64,000 nt of DNA from Cristatella mucedo. Taxonomy: Eukaryota > Bryozoa > Phylactolaemata > Cristatellidae. Positions 54,659 through 64,000 of this stretch are shown here, piece by piece. Positions within the stretch are counted from its first letter, which is position 1, and every line of letters begins with the position of its first letter. The DNA lies in NCBI GenBank assembly GCA_009760855.2, contig WPIO01000001.1, forward strand, positions 21,418,501 through 21,482,500. The letters run 5' to 3'. The notes under the pieces were generated by a model. That model was not told the DNA's origin. It saw only the letters and a program-made list of their open reading frames with translations, and did not search any database. The position numbers were made by a program, and so were the translations under genes.

Positions 54659-54693
54659 GCTCTAGCTGCGCAAATCTCTAGCGCAGCTAGAGC
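54659..54693. repeat. Perfect 13-bp inverted repeat, 9-nt loop
   Basis: GCTCTAGCTGCGC (54659-54671) and its exact reverse complement (54681-54693), in SMG5 intron 2. Confidence 0.95.
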
Positions 54694-55056
54694 TCAGTGA
54701 TGAGACCACTTCCTGGATGAACTCACTCTTTAGTGTTCGGATCGTGCTGCGCCTTAGTTGTTCGGACTTCCATGTCCGAATCGACTTACCATCTACGGGC
54801 CTGGATGCGTGCATGCAGGGCTTACGTGGTTTTATTGGGAAGGAAGGCTAGCTCACTTGGTCTCTCGAAAGTAGCGCAACCTTGTTGGAGGGACCATGTT
54901 ATCCTGCCCACCCATAGCTCAGGAGGTCAGCGTATCGTGTGGGTCATTTGAACTTGCGCAAGTCGCTAGCTAAGCAATCGGCTCAGCTCTCGGGTTTTTC
55001 TTCGAGCAACAGTCGTTACACCGGCCGGGCGGCCGTGATTGGTCCACTCGTTGCTG

Positions 55057-55080
55057 CGTGAAGTGCCACTGCACTTCACG
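55057..55080. repeat. Perfect 10-bp inverted repeat, 4-nt loop
   Basis: CGTGAAGTGC, CACT, GCACTTCACG, in SMG5 intron 2. Confidence 0.95.
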
Positions 55081-55414
55081 AAGCTGGTCCTAAGTTAGCT
55101 GTGTGAATTGGATGCAGAGCAAGGCTGAGAAGGGTCAAAGGATAGATAGAGCTGAGCATCATTGGCGTAGACATGAAAGCCAAGATTTTAGCAATGACAG
55201 ATGGCGATTGACGTGACGAATAGATTTAATTTTATTATTTTTATTAGATTTAATTTTATTTATTTAATAGATTGTTTGTCCTTTAGTGGATCCCCGAATG
55301 CTTGGCCGTGTGCCGGACGGCTACACTGCGGTGTCTTAGTCGTTGCAGGCTCTTGACTGTGCCCCGTTTTTGCATCGGAGTTATTCAGAGTGTTGTTTTG
55401 CATTGACGTTGCAG

Positions 55415-55538
55415 GCTGAAGGAATATTGTGAGCGGCTGCTGTTTGTCAGTCCCGTTGAGTATGGCCGGAAAACGGAAGAGCTGCTGTGGCGCAAGGCTT
55501 TCTACGACGTCATTCAAGTCATGAAGCTGATCAGGAAG
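55415..55538 (+). CDS. SMG5: SMG5, coding exon 3
   Basis: Acceptor TTGACGTTGCAG (ending 55414), donor GTTTGT at 55539 (weak but GT). The peptide LKEYCERLLF, then VEYGRKTEELLWRKAFYDVI, is the family signature (in vertebrate SMG5: VDYGRKAEELLWRKVYYEVI) and separates it from SMG6 and SMG7. It ends in phase 0 at residue 98. Confidence 0.93.
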
Positions 55539-55640
55539 GTTTGTTCTGCCGGCTTGTCAAGGTGAAGTTGGAATGGTCCTTGGTCTCAGCTTGCCGGGGG
55601 CATGCATCGCCACAACCCTGCACGATACTTTACCTTACAG

Positions 55641-55920
55641 AATGGCCGGCCGAGCCGGGCAGTGGAGAGTGCCTACGAGAATCACTTATCCGCAGCTGCT
55701 GGCTTCTACTGCCACCTGCTCTTTAGACTGCAGAGGGAATTCAAGCTGGAGCTGTGGAGCTCGCTGGACTTCGGCTATCAGGGACTCGGCCGAATCGGCC
55801 GCAGCTGCAGAGCAGTGCCAGGGCCCGGTAACGCCAGTATCGGCAATTCTGTAGACCCTCGTGCCCGCCAGTGGGCTGAGCGTGCTTGCCAACGGTGTCT
55901 CGTTTATCTAGGTGATCTGG
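55641..55920 (+). CDS. SMG5: SMG5, coding exon 4
   Basis: Acceptor CTTACCTTACAG (ending 55640), donor GTAGGT at 55921. It encodes residues 99-191, starting NGRPSRAVESAYENHLSAAA, then GFYCHLLFRLQREFKLEL. After a variable loop comes QWAERACQRCLVYLGDL. The GFYxHLL and HRCLVYLGDLxRY elements are conserved in the EST1/SMG5-7 14-3-3-like domain, which binds phosphorylated UPF1 in nonsense-mediated decay. The intervening intron of 102 bp is short and clean. Reading on past 55920, as a longer ORF does, leaves the family. Confidence 0.93.
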
Positions 55921-56228
55921 GTAGGTTTTCTTTTTGCTCTGCATCCAGATATCCACAGGTTTTCTTGAGGCCGTGTTGCGCTGCAGCAGCTTGCGAGATC
56001 TTCTGCCGATCCGCTGTCAGCAGACTGACCGCTGGTGGCTGGCGTGGTTGCATTTGGCTCTTGCCTGCATTTTGCTCTTCGGTCGGCAGTTTGCTCTTTA
56101 TTCAGCCTAGTGCTTGCGCTGCACCTACTCACTGTCCTGTGATGACTCTGTGAGTAAGCACCGGCGATTTGCCTCTGCTAGCATGTGCTCTAGGCCTGGC
56201 TAGTCAGCCTTATGTGCATCTTTGTGCA

Positions 56229-56333
<105 letters not shown>

Positions 56334-56699
56334 CACTTTGCAGTAAATTCTCGTCAATATTTAGAGCCAATCTCTCCACGAAGAAAGCACCACTGTGTGT
56401 GCTCAACAATTTCGGGAGCTCTAGCTTGGAAGGAGCGTTGTGATAATTTTGGGTCCGTTGGTGGTGTTTTAAACTGTCGGTCACCAAGTGCTCTTTGAGT
56501 GCATAATGTCTCACCTGGGGGGAGTCACTGGCACTTAACACTGCATTAGCAACTTGGATGTCAACGGCTACCAGTCCATACGGTGAGCCTTTTGAAGTAG
56601 GTAGTGTCACAAGGATCCGTTTTGGTCACCTTCTTGTCACAGTCTGCTTTCTCTCTTGCCCATTCTGTGCCATGCCTAATATTGGCTTTCATTTCTGTG

Positions 56700-56990
56700 C
56701 AGGTGAGAAATGTAGCTGTCCTGTGCTTTGATCCTTCCGGTGTTTCATTATCTCAGGCTCACCCCAACTTGGTAGCAGCTTTCATTGCCTGCATTCATAC
56801 ATCGAGGGCAGTGGCTCACCCTTTAAATTAAATCACGGCAAGACTAACCTAATAGTTATCAGCAAACCTAATGTCAATCAGAAACTGGAATGTCTCGTGC
56901 TCAAAATTGGCTCAGACAGCATCCCCTCATAGCCTCAGCACAGAATCTTTGCACCTTGTTCTAAAATGACCTTTTGCTTTGTTACTTGTC
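56700..56990 (+). mobile_element. L2-A RT relict
   Basis: CCTGTGCTTTGATCCTTCCG (LCFDPS), then GCATTCATACATCGAGGGCAGTGGC, then GGCAAGACTAACCTAATAGTTATC (KTNLIV) and AAAATTGGCTCAGACAGCATC (KIGSASI) follow the L2-A thumb in order. It is heavily decayed, in an SMG5 intron. Confidence 0.65.
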
Positions 56991-57348
56991 TAAGCCTGCC
57001 CGAACTATTGCTGTCTTGCACACTGGTTGTGAAGCTGATTCAATACTAAAGCTTAATGAAGCATACTGTGCCTGTAACAAAGCTGGATTAGTGTTGGCTT
57101 AGCAGATGTCTCACAGGGTCGTCTTTCCTTTCGACATTTCATCAAAGCTTAGGATGATCTCGAGCACATGCCTGGTGGATCACAGAGATTATTCAGACAT
57201 ACCGATGTTTAGTACTGGCCGCTGGTGAGCAGCCGCCTTGAGCTCCGTGCATGTAGCTAAGCCAGACGTTTTGTTGCTTAGCCGGCCCTGCATGTTATTA
57301 GGCCAGATGCATAATAACAATACAATACATTACATAGTACCTGCTGGA

Positions 57349-57435
57349 TAAAACCTGCTGTGTAGTAGCTGCTTCTTAGTAGCTTCAGCATAGCAGTTGC
57401 TGCATAGCAGCTGCTGCTTAGTAGATGCCTCTTAT
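57349..57435. repeat. Imperfect short tandem repeat (TAGCAGCTGCTGC-type)
   Basis: Units such as TAGTAGCTGCTTCT and ATAGCAGCTGCTGCT repeat about six times with variation. Confidence 0.7.
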
Positions 57436-57441
57436 ACAAAA

Positions 57442-57602
57442 AATGTTAGCTGATTCAAAAGCCTCATCTGTGTAGTGGCAGACGAGCCTTACAGACTGTC
57501 ACCACGACTTGCATCAGGCAGTAAAGGATCGTCCACTTACTGCAGGATTCGAACCCACGACATAGGTCGTGAAGAGCAAGCATCTTAATCATGGGCTGTT
57601 CG
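57442..57602 (-). mobile_element. SINE-2 copy
   Basis: Plus strand GCTGATTCAAAAGCCTCATCTG, GACGAGCCTTACAGACTGTCACC, then GGATTCGAACCCACGAC and AAGCATCTTAATCATGGGCTG match the family. Confidence 0.75.
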
Positions 57603-57707
57603 TTGTGCCTCTGGCTTGGGCACAACGTTCTATTCGGGTTGACTTGTGTGTGACATGTTCTGTGCTTTTGCTATAGAGTGAGCCGTGTATATCTATGTAT
57701 ATCCCTC

Positions 57708-57775
57708 TGTGTGTGTGTGTGTGTACGCGCGCGCAAGTGCACGTGCGTGCATGCATATGCGTGTGTGTACATGCA
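57708..57775. repeat. GT/GC-rich dinucleotide tract
   Basis: (GT)n followed by GCGC and GTGCATGC words. Confidence 0.85.
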
Positions 57776-58039
57776 CATCAGTGCCCGTAAGGACTATTCT
57801 GTCTTATGGCATTCACAAGCAGGCCGCCAATTGCTAGCCATAATACGGCCCTCCGTGACACGTCCCATCCAAGACCCATGCAGTGCAGCAGATCCAAGTT
57901 AGTCGTTTGCATTTGTGGCATTGCATCTAGGCTTCTGACTAGGACAGAGAACACGACTCCGAACAGTTTTGTTGCAGTGATTCACTTCTATCTTGGCAAT
58001 CGCATGCGTGACTATTCTGACGAGCTAGTTAAGGCTTTT

Positions 58040-58470
58040 ATAATAATAACACACTTGATAAAGCGCCCTCAAAGAATTCAATCTCTTTCTATGTGCTTTA
58101 CATTTGCTGCAAAGGATACACGATCGAATGGTTAGTGGCAGCATGCACAGTGTCACCACGTATAAGCACATAAAGGACGAATCACAGGTACTCACTGAAA
58201 GCATGATATAAATAGTACGTTTTAAATTTATTTTTAAATGTGGTCAAGTCAGTGAATGTCGTGATGCAAGTCGAGAGTGAGTTTCAGGCTTTGGGATCAT
58301 ACGAACTAAATGCACGGTCTCCAAACGATTTGAGGTTTGTAAAAGGTATAGGTAAACAGTTAGATTCCAAAAAGCTGGTGGTACGATGCTTAGCCTGGTG
58401 GGGCAGTCGATCCGATAGGTAGGCTGGAGCCAAAGAATTAAGGGACCTAAAAGTGAGCGACAAAACTTTA
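58040..58470 (-). mobile_element. L2-A LINE 3' copy
   Basis: Collinear with 30-540: tail and stem-loop (58048-58110), GTGTCACCACGTATAAGCACA, GGCTTTGGGATCATACGAACTAAATGCACGG. It ends at AAAGTGAGCGACAAAAC in the C-terminal coding block. About 180 bp of 3' UTR near the tail are missing compared with the 27-1500 copy. Confidence 0.83.
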
Positions 58471-59067
58471 ATAAAGAGCTATACCAATATGGGATATAAT
58501 ATTTCTCTTAAAGTCTATATCACTGATGATCATCTTGATAAAGCCAATAAAATATGGGAGCTTACTCAGAGGAGTGCCTTCACTAAGATATACTGGACTT
58601 TATTATAATGCCACTACCAAGGCAAGGACAGAATACCGTGAAGGATGGGGATGGGGTGCTATTTTTTGGGCTTCTTCAGGAAAGCGATCTGCAGTATAAC
58701 TTCAAATTTAAAGCATCTCACTTCTGAGCTCTTTTTGAGTAATACTTTTTGTATGACTTCAAAGTAAATACATTTCAATTTTGATTCATTTGCTGTTTCT
58801 TTTGACTACATGTGAACAACATACAAATTTGTCATTTTTTCGTTAGAAATCAGTTAATTTCTAGTTAATCACTGTCCTTGTCGCAAAAGCAAAGTTTTTT
58901 AGAAATAGTGGTAATTTTCTCTTTTTCTGAGGCCTGAAATATTAGGAAAGATTACTTACTTACCAGGGACAAAAATTATGCCACACAATATATGAGGCAT
59001 TTGTATGGCACCCTGAGTGAAATAGATCGCTTTGCTCTGATTACAGGTTTCATAGTAGCTTCTTGAG
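58471..59067. other. SMG5 intron segment
   Basis: AT-rich with no recognised repeat or exon. Confidence 0.45.
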
Positions 59068-59262
59068 CGGAAGACGACTTGAGTTCTCTGAGGGCACTTT
59101 ATCGAGTGTATTTTTATTATTATATTACCTGTGTAGTCCAAATGTATGCATTCCACAGGTTCTTTCGATCGTGTTTCCTTTGCAGCAAGTGTAAAGCACC
59201 TTGAAAGAGATTGAGTTCTCTGAGGGTGCTTTATCAAGTGTGTTATTATTATTATTATTTTA
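59068..59262 (+). mobile_element. Two L2-A/SINE-type 3' tails
   Basis: Positions 59068-59125 hold GACTTGAGTTCTCTGAGGGCACTTTATCGAGTG and an ATT tail. Positions 59163-59262 hold GTTTCCTTTGCAGCAAGTGTAAAGCACC, TTGAAAGAGATTGAGTTCTC, TGAGGGTGCTTTATCAAGTG and (TTA)n. Confidence 0.75.
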
Positions 59263-59489
59263 ATGAGGAAATGGGACAATAGCTTCGATAATGTCGATAC
59301 GTCAGATTGCCTGTTATGATGGTTGAAGTGTGCTTTTTGACTAGTCTCCGGTAGAGCAGTCCTGCTTAGGGGCTGAAGTGCTCGTGGAATCTTTTCATAC
59401 AGGTCCTACTTCAGCACAAGTTTGTTTTACCTTGTAAGTGGCTGGTGCATTACACTGGTGTGTGGACTTCATTCGAGAAAGTTGATTAG

Positions 59490-59622
59490 CTAAGTTGGTG
59501 TGTAACTTTTAGCTGTGTGTGTGCAACTAATCCGAGGTCATGGGCTCCAGCCCTGTGGTATATGTGAAATGCCTGAATATAGATTACGTTCTCTTATGGT
59601 GCTATACAAATAATTTATATTA
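59490..59622 (+). mobile_element. SINE-1 copy, diverged
   Basis: AAGTTGGTGTGTAACTTTTAGC, then CCGAGGTCATGGGCTCCAGCCC (B-box region), GTGAAATGCCTGAATATAGATT, then GTTCTCTTATGGTGCTATACAAATAATT. Confidence 0.7.
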
Positions 59623-59800
59623 TATTATTATCTGTCGATTAGTCTAGCATGCTTCGGAATTTCTTTCACATCCCTCTCAAGTATGACATAATCAGCAGCT
59701 ACGTTTGCTCATTAGTGTGAGAAATCGATAATTAATTATCCCGGTTGATTAATCGGCTGGGCTTTATCCGTGCTGCTGTCTAGCCATTGATTACTTTCAG

Positions 59801-59890
59801 CTCGCTACCACAAAGATTTTGTCGGCGACAGGAGCTGGATATTAGCTCAGCGCTACTACTACCAAGCTTTTCTTCTCAATCCTGATAATG
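59801..59890 (+). CDS. SMG5: SMG5, coding exon 5
   Basis: Acceptor GATTACTTTCAG (ending 59800), donor GTAAGC at 59891. Two leading bases finish an alanine codon with the G of exon 4, giving YLGDLARYHKDF. ILAQRYYYQAFLLNPDNG follows, equal to the AERFYYQALSVAPQIG TPR-like helix pair of SMG5. The 3.9-kb intron before it holds a (TA)n tract, L2-A relicts and a SINE-2. Confidence 0.9.
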
Positions 59891-60081
59891 GTAAGCATGT
59901 ACAATATATGGCTTGAATGTACAGGCAGGTATGCAGTAAGGCCTCGGGGCACTGTTAGCGTGCAGACAGTGTTGTAGTTGATTGAATTGCAAAAAAGCAT
60001 GAGCCGTGCAATGTGTATTTGAAAGTCTGCCAATTATTGCAGCCATATGGCTGCTGCACTTTCCAGCCTTTCCTTCGGTTG

Positions 60082-60780
<699 letters not shown>

Positions 60781-61679
60781 TCTGGTCCTTAGATCAGGCT
60801 TGTATGCACTGTTTTTTGCAGAGTCGACGCATTAGTGCTTGCACTATTGTCACCCACACCTAGTTTTGCGATTTTGCATCCCCTGAATCGTTACTGCTTA
60901 AGTGCTATTGTTGGATGTTTAGTTTTCTAGTCTTTATATATCGTATGCTAGAGTGTTTCCACCTGTTACACTTTGGTGGCTCTGTATGTTCCGGCAAGTA
61001 ATAGATGTTCGACCATCCTACTTGCGCAGTGAGCTTCCTGGTGGAACAACTGGGCTGGTAGTCTCACCCACTAAGCAGCGAATTCAGCTCAGGACACGTA
61101 CTGCATTCTGTGGAAGCCACAGTGGTCTGGCTTCCTCCTACTTAGCCAGTCTAGTTCAAGACTGCTAAGTGCCTGCTAAGATCCTTTTGTTCCAACAGAT
61201 ATCGAAATGTTTTTTTGCCTATCGTTGCTGCACACCAGAATTTATTTATTTTTACCACAGATGTCTCTCTTCTGGATTGCTGGTGAGTCTAGGGCGTGCC
61301 TTGCGTTGTAGCAATGGAAGATGAGAACACCTACACCATACGTACTTTCTAGCACTAGGGAACAATAAAAAGATGTCCAACCCAATAAAACAGGAAGTAT
61401 GCAATCATCTAAAAATTGAACTAGAATTATGTGAGCAGAGACAGAGAGGTGAGCTGCTTATCGGTGTTATAATGTTGAAGTGAAGTGGAGCCTCTTTCTA
61501 GGCACTTACCATAGGCTGGAAAGGTGTCTCGGCTGATTAGCAGCATGCACACAGTAGAAAGCAGGTATACCTAAATGAAAAGCTGGCCGAAGGCTGCCTG
61601 CCGACCGTGGGAGCTTTTAGGAATAAAGGCCTGGGTTAGTCTTACTACATGAAAAAAAATGACCCGGTGTTATCAGCAG
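60781..61679. other. SMG5 intron segment
   Basis: No repeat family or exon recognised. Confidence 0.4.
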
Positions 61680-62060
61680 CCAATCAGTACATTCGTGTTT
61701 TCTTTTGTCCTCAGATATACGTCTGTCTGTCTGTCCTGTATGTATGTCGGTCAATACTGTGCATCTGCCTGCCTGACTTGTCTGTCTGGACGTTCAACTT
61801 TCCCACCTGCCACCTGTCCTTCTCCCACTTGCCTGCCCCCTTCGTCCACTCGCCTGACCTCTCCCCCCCACCCGTTTGCCGCTCTCCGGCCCCCTATCCG
61901 CCTGCCCCCTCCGCTTGTGTACTCAAGGGGCCTGTCCCAACTCACCTACCCATCAGAGCCTGCCCCTTGCCTTCCTGCCCCCTACTGCCAGCCTCCCCCT
62001 TCTGCCTAGTCCCTGCCAGCTGCCCTCCGCCCCCTGTCAACCTGTCTGCCTGTGTTTAAA
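61680..62060. repeat. Pyrimidine/C-rich low-complexity tract
   Basis: CTGT words (61715-61785) give way to CCTGCC- and CCCCT-rich sequence. The Pro/Cys-rich ORFs across it are compositional. Confidence 0.75.
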
Positions 62061-62117
62061 TCCACAGAGCCCAAACCAGATGTCATCCTGGAGAGCTTTC
62101 TGTAGAGCACTCGTAGC

Positions 62118-62250
62118 TTAAGCCCTGGTGTGGCCCACTGGTAAGATGCTCACCTTTAACGGCCAAGGTCGTGGGCTCAAGCCTTGTGGCATATTTAAAG
62201 CACCTGGGTAGAGATCGTGTTCTCTATGGGTGCAGTACAAATGATGTATT
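62118..62250 (+). mobile_element. SINE-1 copy
   Basis: CTGGTGTGGCCCACTGGTAAGATGCTCACC (A-box region), GGTCGTGGGCTCAAGCCTTG (B box), AAAGCACCTGGGTAGAGATCGTG, then TTCTCTATGGGTGCAGTACAAATGATG. Confidence 0.78.
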
Positions 62251-62404
62251 TTAAGGAGAATTTTTATGTGCATATGATTGTCAGCAGACCTGCATTGCGA
62301 AGCAAAGAAGGAGAAAAGAGCCGAGTTAGGAGGATTCGAGGCGCATTCGATGGCACAGTGAAAAACTTCCGAAAGGAAAGAGCCCGATTCAATAGGTGGA
62401 GAAA

Positions 62405-62620
62405 AGATACTGCTGCATCGTAAGAATTTTGGAAATGCATTACTCGGTCTAGCGCCGACGAAGGACGTGCCTAGAGGAACTGCTCCTTTATTGCTCTTAC
62501 AAAACCTGAGGGTACGAGGAGGCTGAAGCAAGTTTGTAAGTTGAGGGTGGTTTGTAAATGCAGTAGTTGGTAAGTTGAGGGTGAAGTACCGTGCCGTGGT
62601 GTGGGGGGATCTGTGCATCG
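62405..62620 (-). mobile_element. L2-B LINE relict, C-terminal block
   Basis: The plus strand AAGAATTTTGGAAATGCATTAC, TGCTCCTTTATTGC and AAACCTGAGGGTACGAGGAGGCTGAA parallels 9346-9480 of the good L2-B copy. Minus-strand peptide words include NKGAVPLGTSFVGARPSNAF. Confidence 0.6.
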
Positions 62621-63052
62621 ATGTGCATCGAGTTTGCCTATGCGTCTGCTAGAGGCTCTGTCACTCCTTTAGCTGTCCTGCCCTACACCTCACCTACCTT
62701 TCACCTTTACCGGATGTACGCGACGCCAGAATTAGGGTTAAGGATATCGATCGGGTGCTGGTAGCAGCTTACTCTGCCCGAGACGAATTGGGTGTTTGCT
62801 TTTCAAGCGAGGCTTTGCCAGTGTCAACTCTCGATTGAATTTCTGCTGTCGTTCGGCCGCCCTGCGTTGCTTGCTCGCTCGTTTGTGTCTGCTGGTTCGC
62901 TTTGCTCAGCTGTGCCCACATGCATTTGTGGTTCAGTAGGTACTTCCGGTTTTCTGTCTGCTCTGTTTGACCTTAGTGGCTCTATGCCGTATGTTAATGG
63001 CCTGCATGTTATTATGTAAGCTAATGTCGAACGAGGTAATCTGTTAATGCAG
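62621..63052. other. SMG5 intron segment
   Basis: Nothing recognised beyond the branch/acceptor region before 63053. Confidence 0.4.
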
Positions 63053-63131
63053 GGATGCCACATAACCAGCTGGGAACTTTGGCCGGCACTCGATATTACG
63101 GGCTGGACGCTGCATATCATTACATTCGTTG
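63053..63131 (+). CDS. SMG5: SMG5, coding exon 6 (last seen in window)
   Basis: Acceptor CTGTTAATGCAG (ending 63052), donor GTAAGT at 63132. The peptide MPHNQLGTLAGTRYYGLDAA, then YHYIRC, matches the most conserved stretch of SMG5/6/7 (PxNQLGTLAGxxYYxxxAxYxYxRC). It ends two bases into a Cys codon at residue 248. The remaining helical region and PIN-like domain must lie right of the window. Confidence 0.93.
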
Positions 63132-64000
63132 GTAAGTTGTGAGCATCATGCATATCGCTATCTGCTGCTCATTAGTTGTGAGAGATGTGCACACAGGGCC
63201 TTCAGAGTTGTTATGCAGGCCACCAATGTGGTCATTGGATAACTGGCTCATTATCCTGCTGAAAAATAAATATGCCTCCCAACAGTTGTCCACTGCACAG
63301 AGTGCCAATATTTGTAGCACATTGATGTAAAAGTTCATCTCCATAATGCCAGGAATGCTGTGCACAATTCTCCAAGAACTGCACCGGATTAAGAGGCCCA
63401 AACTATGGTCTTGCTACTGCCGTACTGACTAGTGTGCTGTTGGCAGTCATCTCTGCATTCCTTGCCTTTTCTTCTGCTTACTTCGAGCCCAGCATTTTTG
63501 TTACTTTAGCGTTAGAATTGTTTTCTTCTGTCTAGTAAACTGAGCACCAATCTTCTTGAGTCCAGTAGGCGTGGCATTTGGTCAAAAGCAATCTTTCAGT
63601 GTTGTGCTGCTTACCTAGCTAGTATGCTATTTTGGTCACTTGTTAGTGATGTTATCTTGAAGTCGATGCTGCACCTTCTATTGTACTAGCTCGGCCAAGA
63701 TGGCTTTCCAATAACGTAGTTCAGTCATATTCAGCAATGTCTTGTTCTTGCAGCCTAGGCAGTAGCTGTTGGCCATGGAGCCTTCCTAGTGGCTAAACCA
63801 GATTATAAATGACACAACCTTTCCTTATTCCATGTATACCAATGATCATCCTAATACTCTTAATATTCTGTTTTGAAGGACTAGCCAATTACCTTTAGCA
63901 AAGTAGCTATGCTCATTATCCTTTTGCATTCTTCAGCCAAACCGGTTCCCACCCAATTGACTGTAGTGGAAATAAAACAGGGTGGAAATTCGTGAGCATC
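63132..64000. other. SMG5 intron, runs off the window
   Basis: I looked for the next SMG5 exon (a segment like FEGAxGNLxRLY) and did not find it. Confidence 0.5.

Noticed and set aside
55602-56153. Single 183-codon ORF as an SMG5 exon
   Set aside because: SMG5 similarity starts at the acceptor before 55641 and stops at the donor after 55920. The flanking parts of the ORF are intron.
61649-62059. 136-codon Cys/Pro-rich ORF
   Set aside because: Low-complexity pyrimidine tract inside an SMG5 intron, with a similar ORF in an overlapping frame.

Overview
The window is animal nuclear DNA. It has spliced genes with GT-AG introns up to about 6 kb, long AT-rich intergenic stretches, abundant microsatellites, and many 5'-truncated non-LTR retrotransposons of the L2 type with tRNA-derived SINEs. 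The gene content (SMG5, a cholesterol 25-hydroxylase-like enzyme, a mutarotase-like protein) and the repeats suggest an invertebrate metazoan. I cannot fix the phylum from sequence alone.

Genes I can support. (1) Minus strand, about 3.8-11.0 kb: three exons of a galactose mutarotase (aldose 1-epimerase) family gene. Both conserved active-site histidines appear replaced. A type II membrane-protein exon at 15.1-15.5 kb and a possible exon at 14.2 kb may be its 5' end. The 3' end probably lies beyond the left edge. (2) Plus strand, 8.75-9.04 kb: a terminal exon that reads like a death domain, sitting inside an intron of gene 1. (3) Minus strand, 28.3-35.2 kb: a complete two-exon gene of 333 codons for a CH25H-like di-iron sterol/fatty-acid hydroxylase, with the three histidine boxes split by a 5.9-kb intron. 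(4) Plus strand, 54.1 kb to past the right edge: the first six coding exons (about 247 residues) of SMG5, the nonsense-mediated decay factor. All exon phases join cleanly. Weaker single-exon candidates lie at 20.3, 42.7, 43.5 and 45.1 kb.

Mobile DNA. Two L2-like LINE lineages occur, called L2-A and L2-B here. They differ in coding sequence and in their 3' ends. L2-A ends in a nested stem-loop followed by (ATT)n. One of two tRNA-derived SINE families (SINE-1) carries almost the same stem-loop tail, so L2-A is its likely LINE partner. SINE-2 is a second tRNA-derived family with an unrelated tail. Other elements are a degenerate R2-type element with a CCHC knuckle and restriction-like endonuclease at 52.2-53.3 kb, and a decayed copy of an uncharacterised multi-copy invertebrate ORF at 22.7-23.95 kb. 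Nested insertions are visible at 5.7-5.9 kb and 26.65-26.8 kb.

Other structure. GA, TA, GT, GCC and GGCC microsatellites are common, and there is a 40-bp minisatellite at 17.9 kb. GC/CpG-rich blocks at 18.9-21.1 and 48.8-50.1 kb may be promoter regions. Several perfect short-loop inverted repeats occur, along with a TA-rich foldback at 53.5-53.76 kb. Exon boundaries were set by eye from splice signals, reading phase and family resemblance. No database search was possible.
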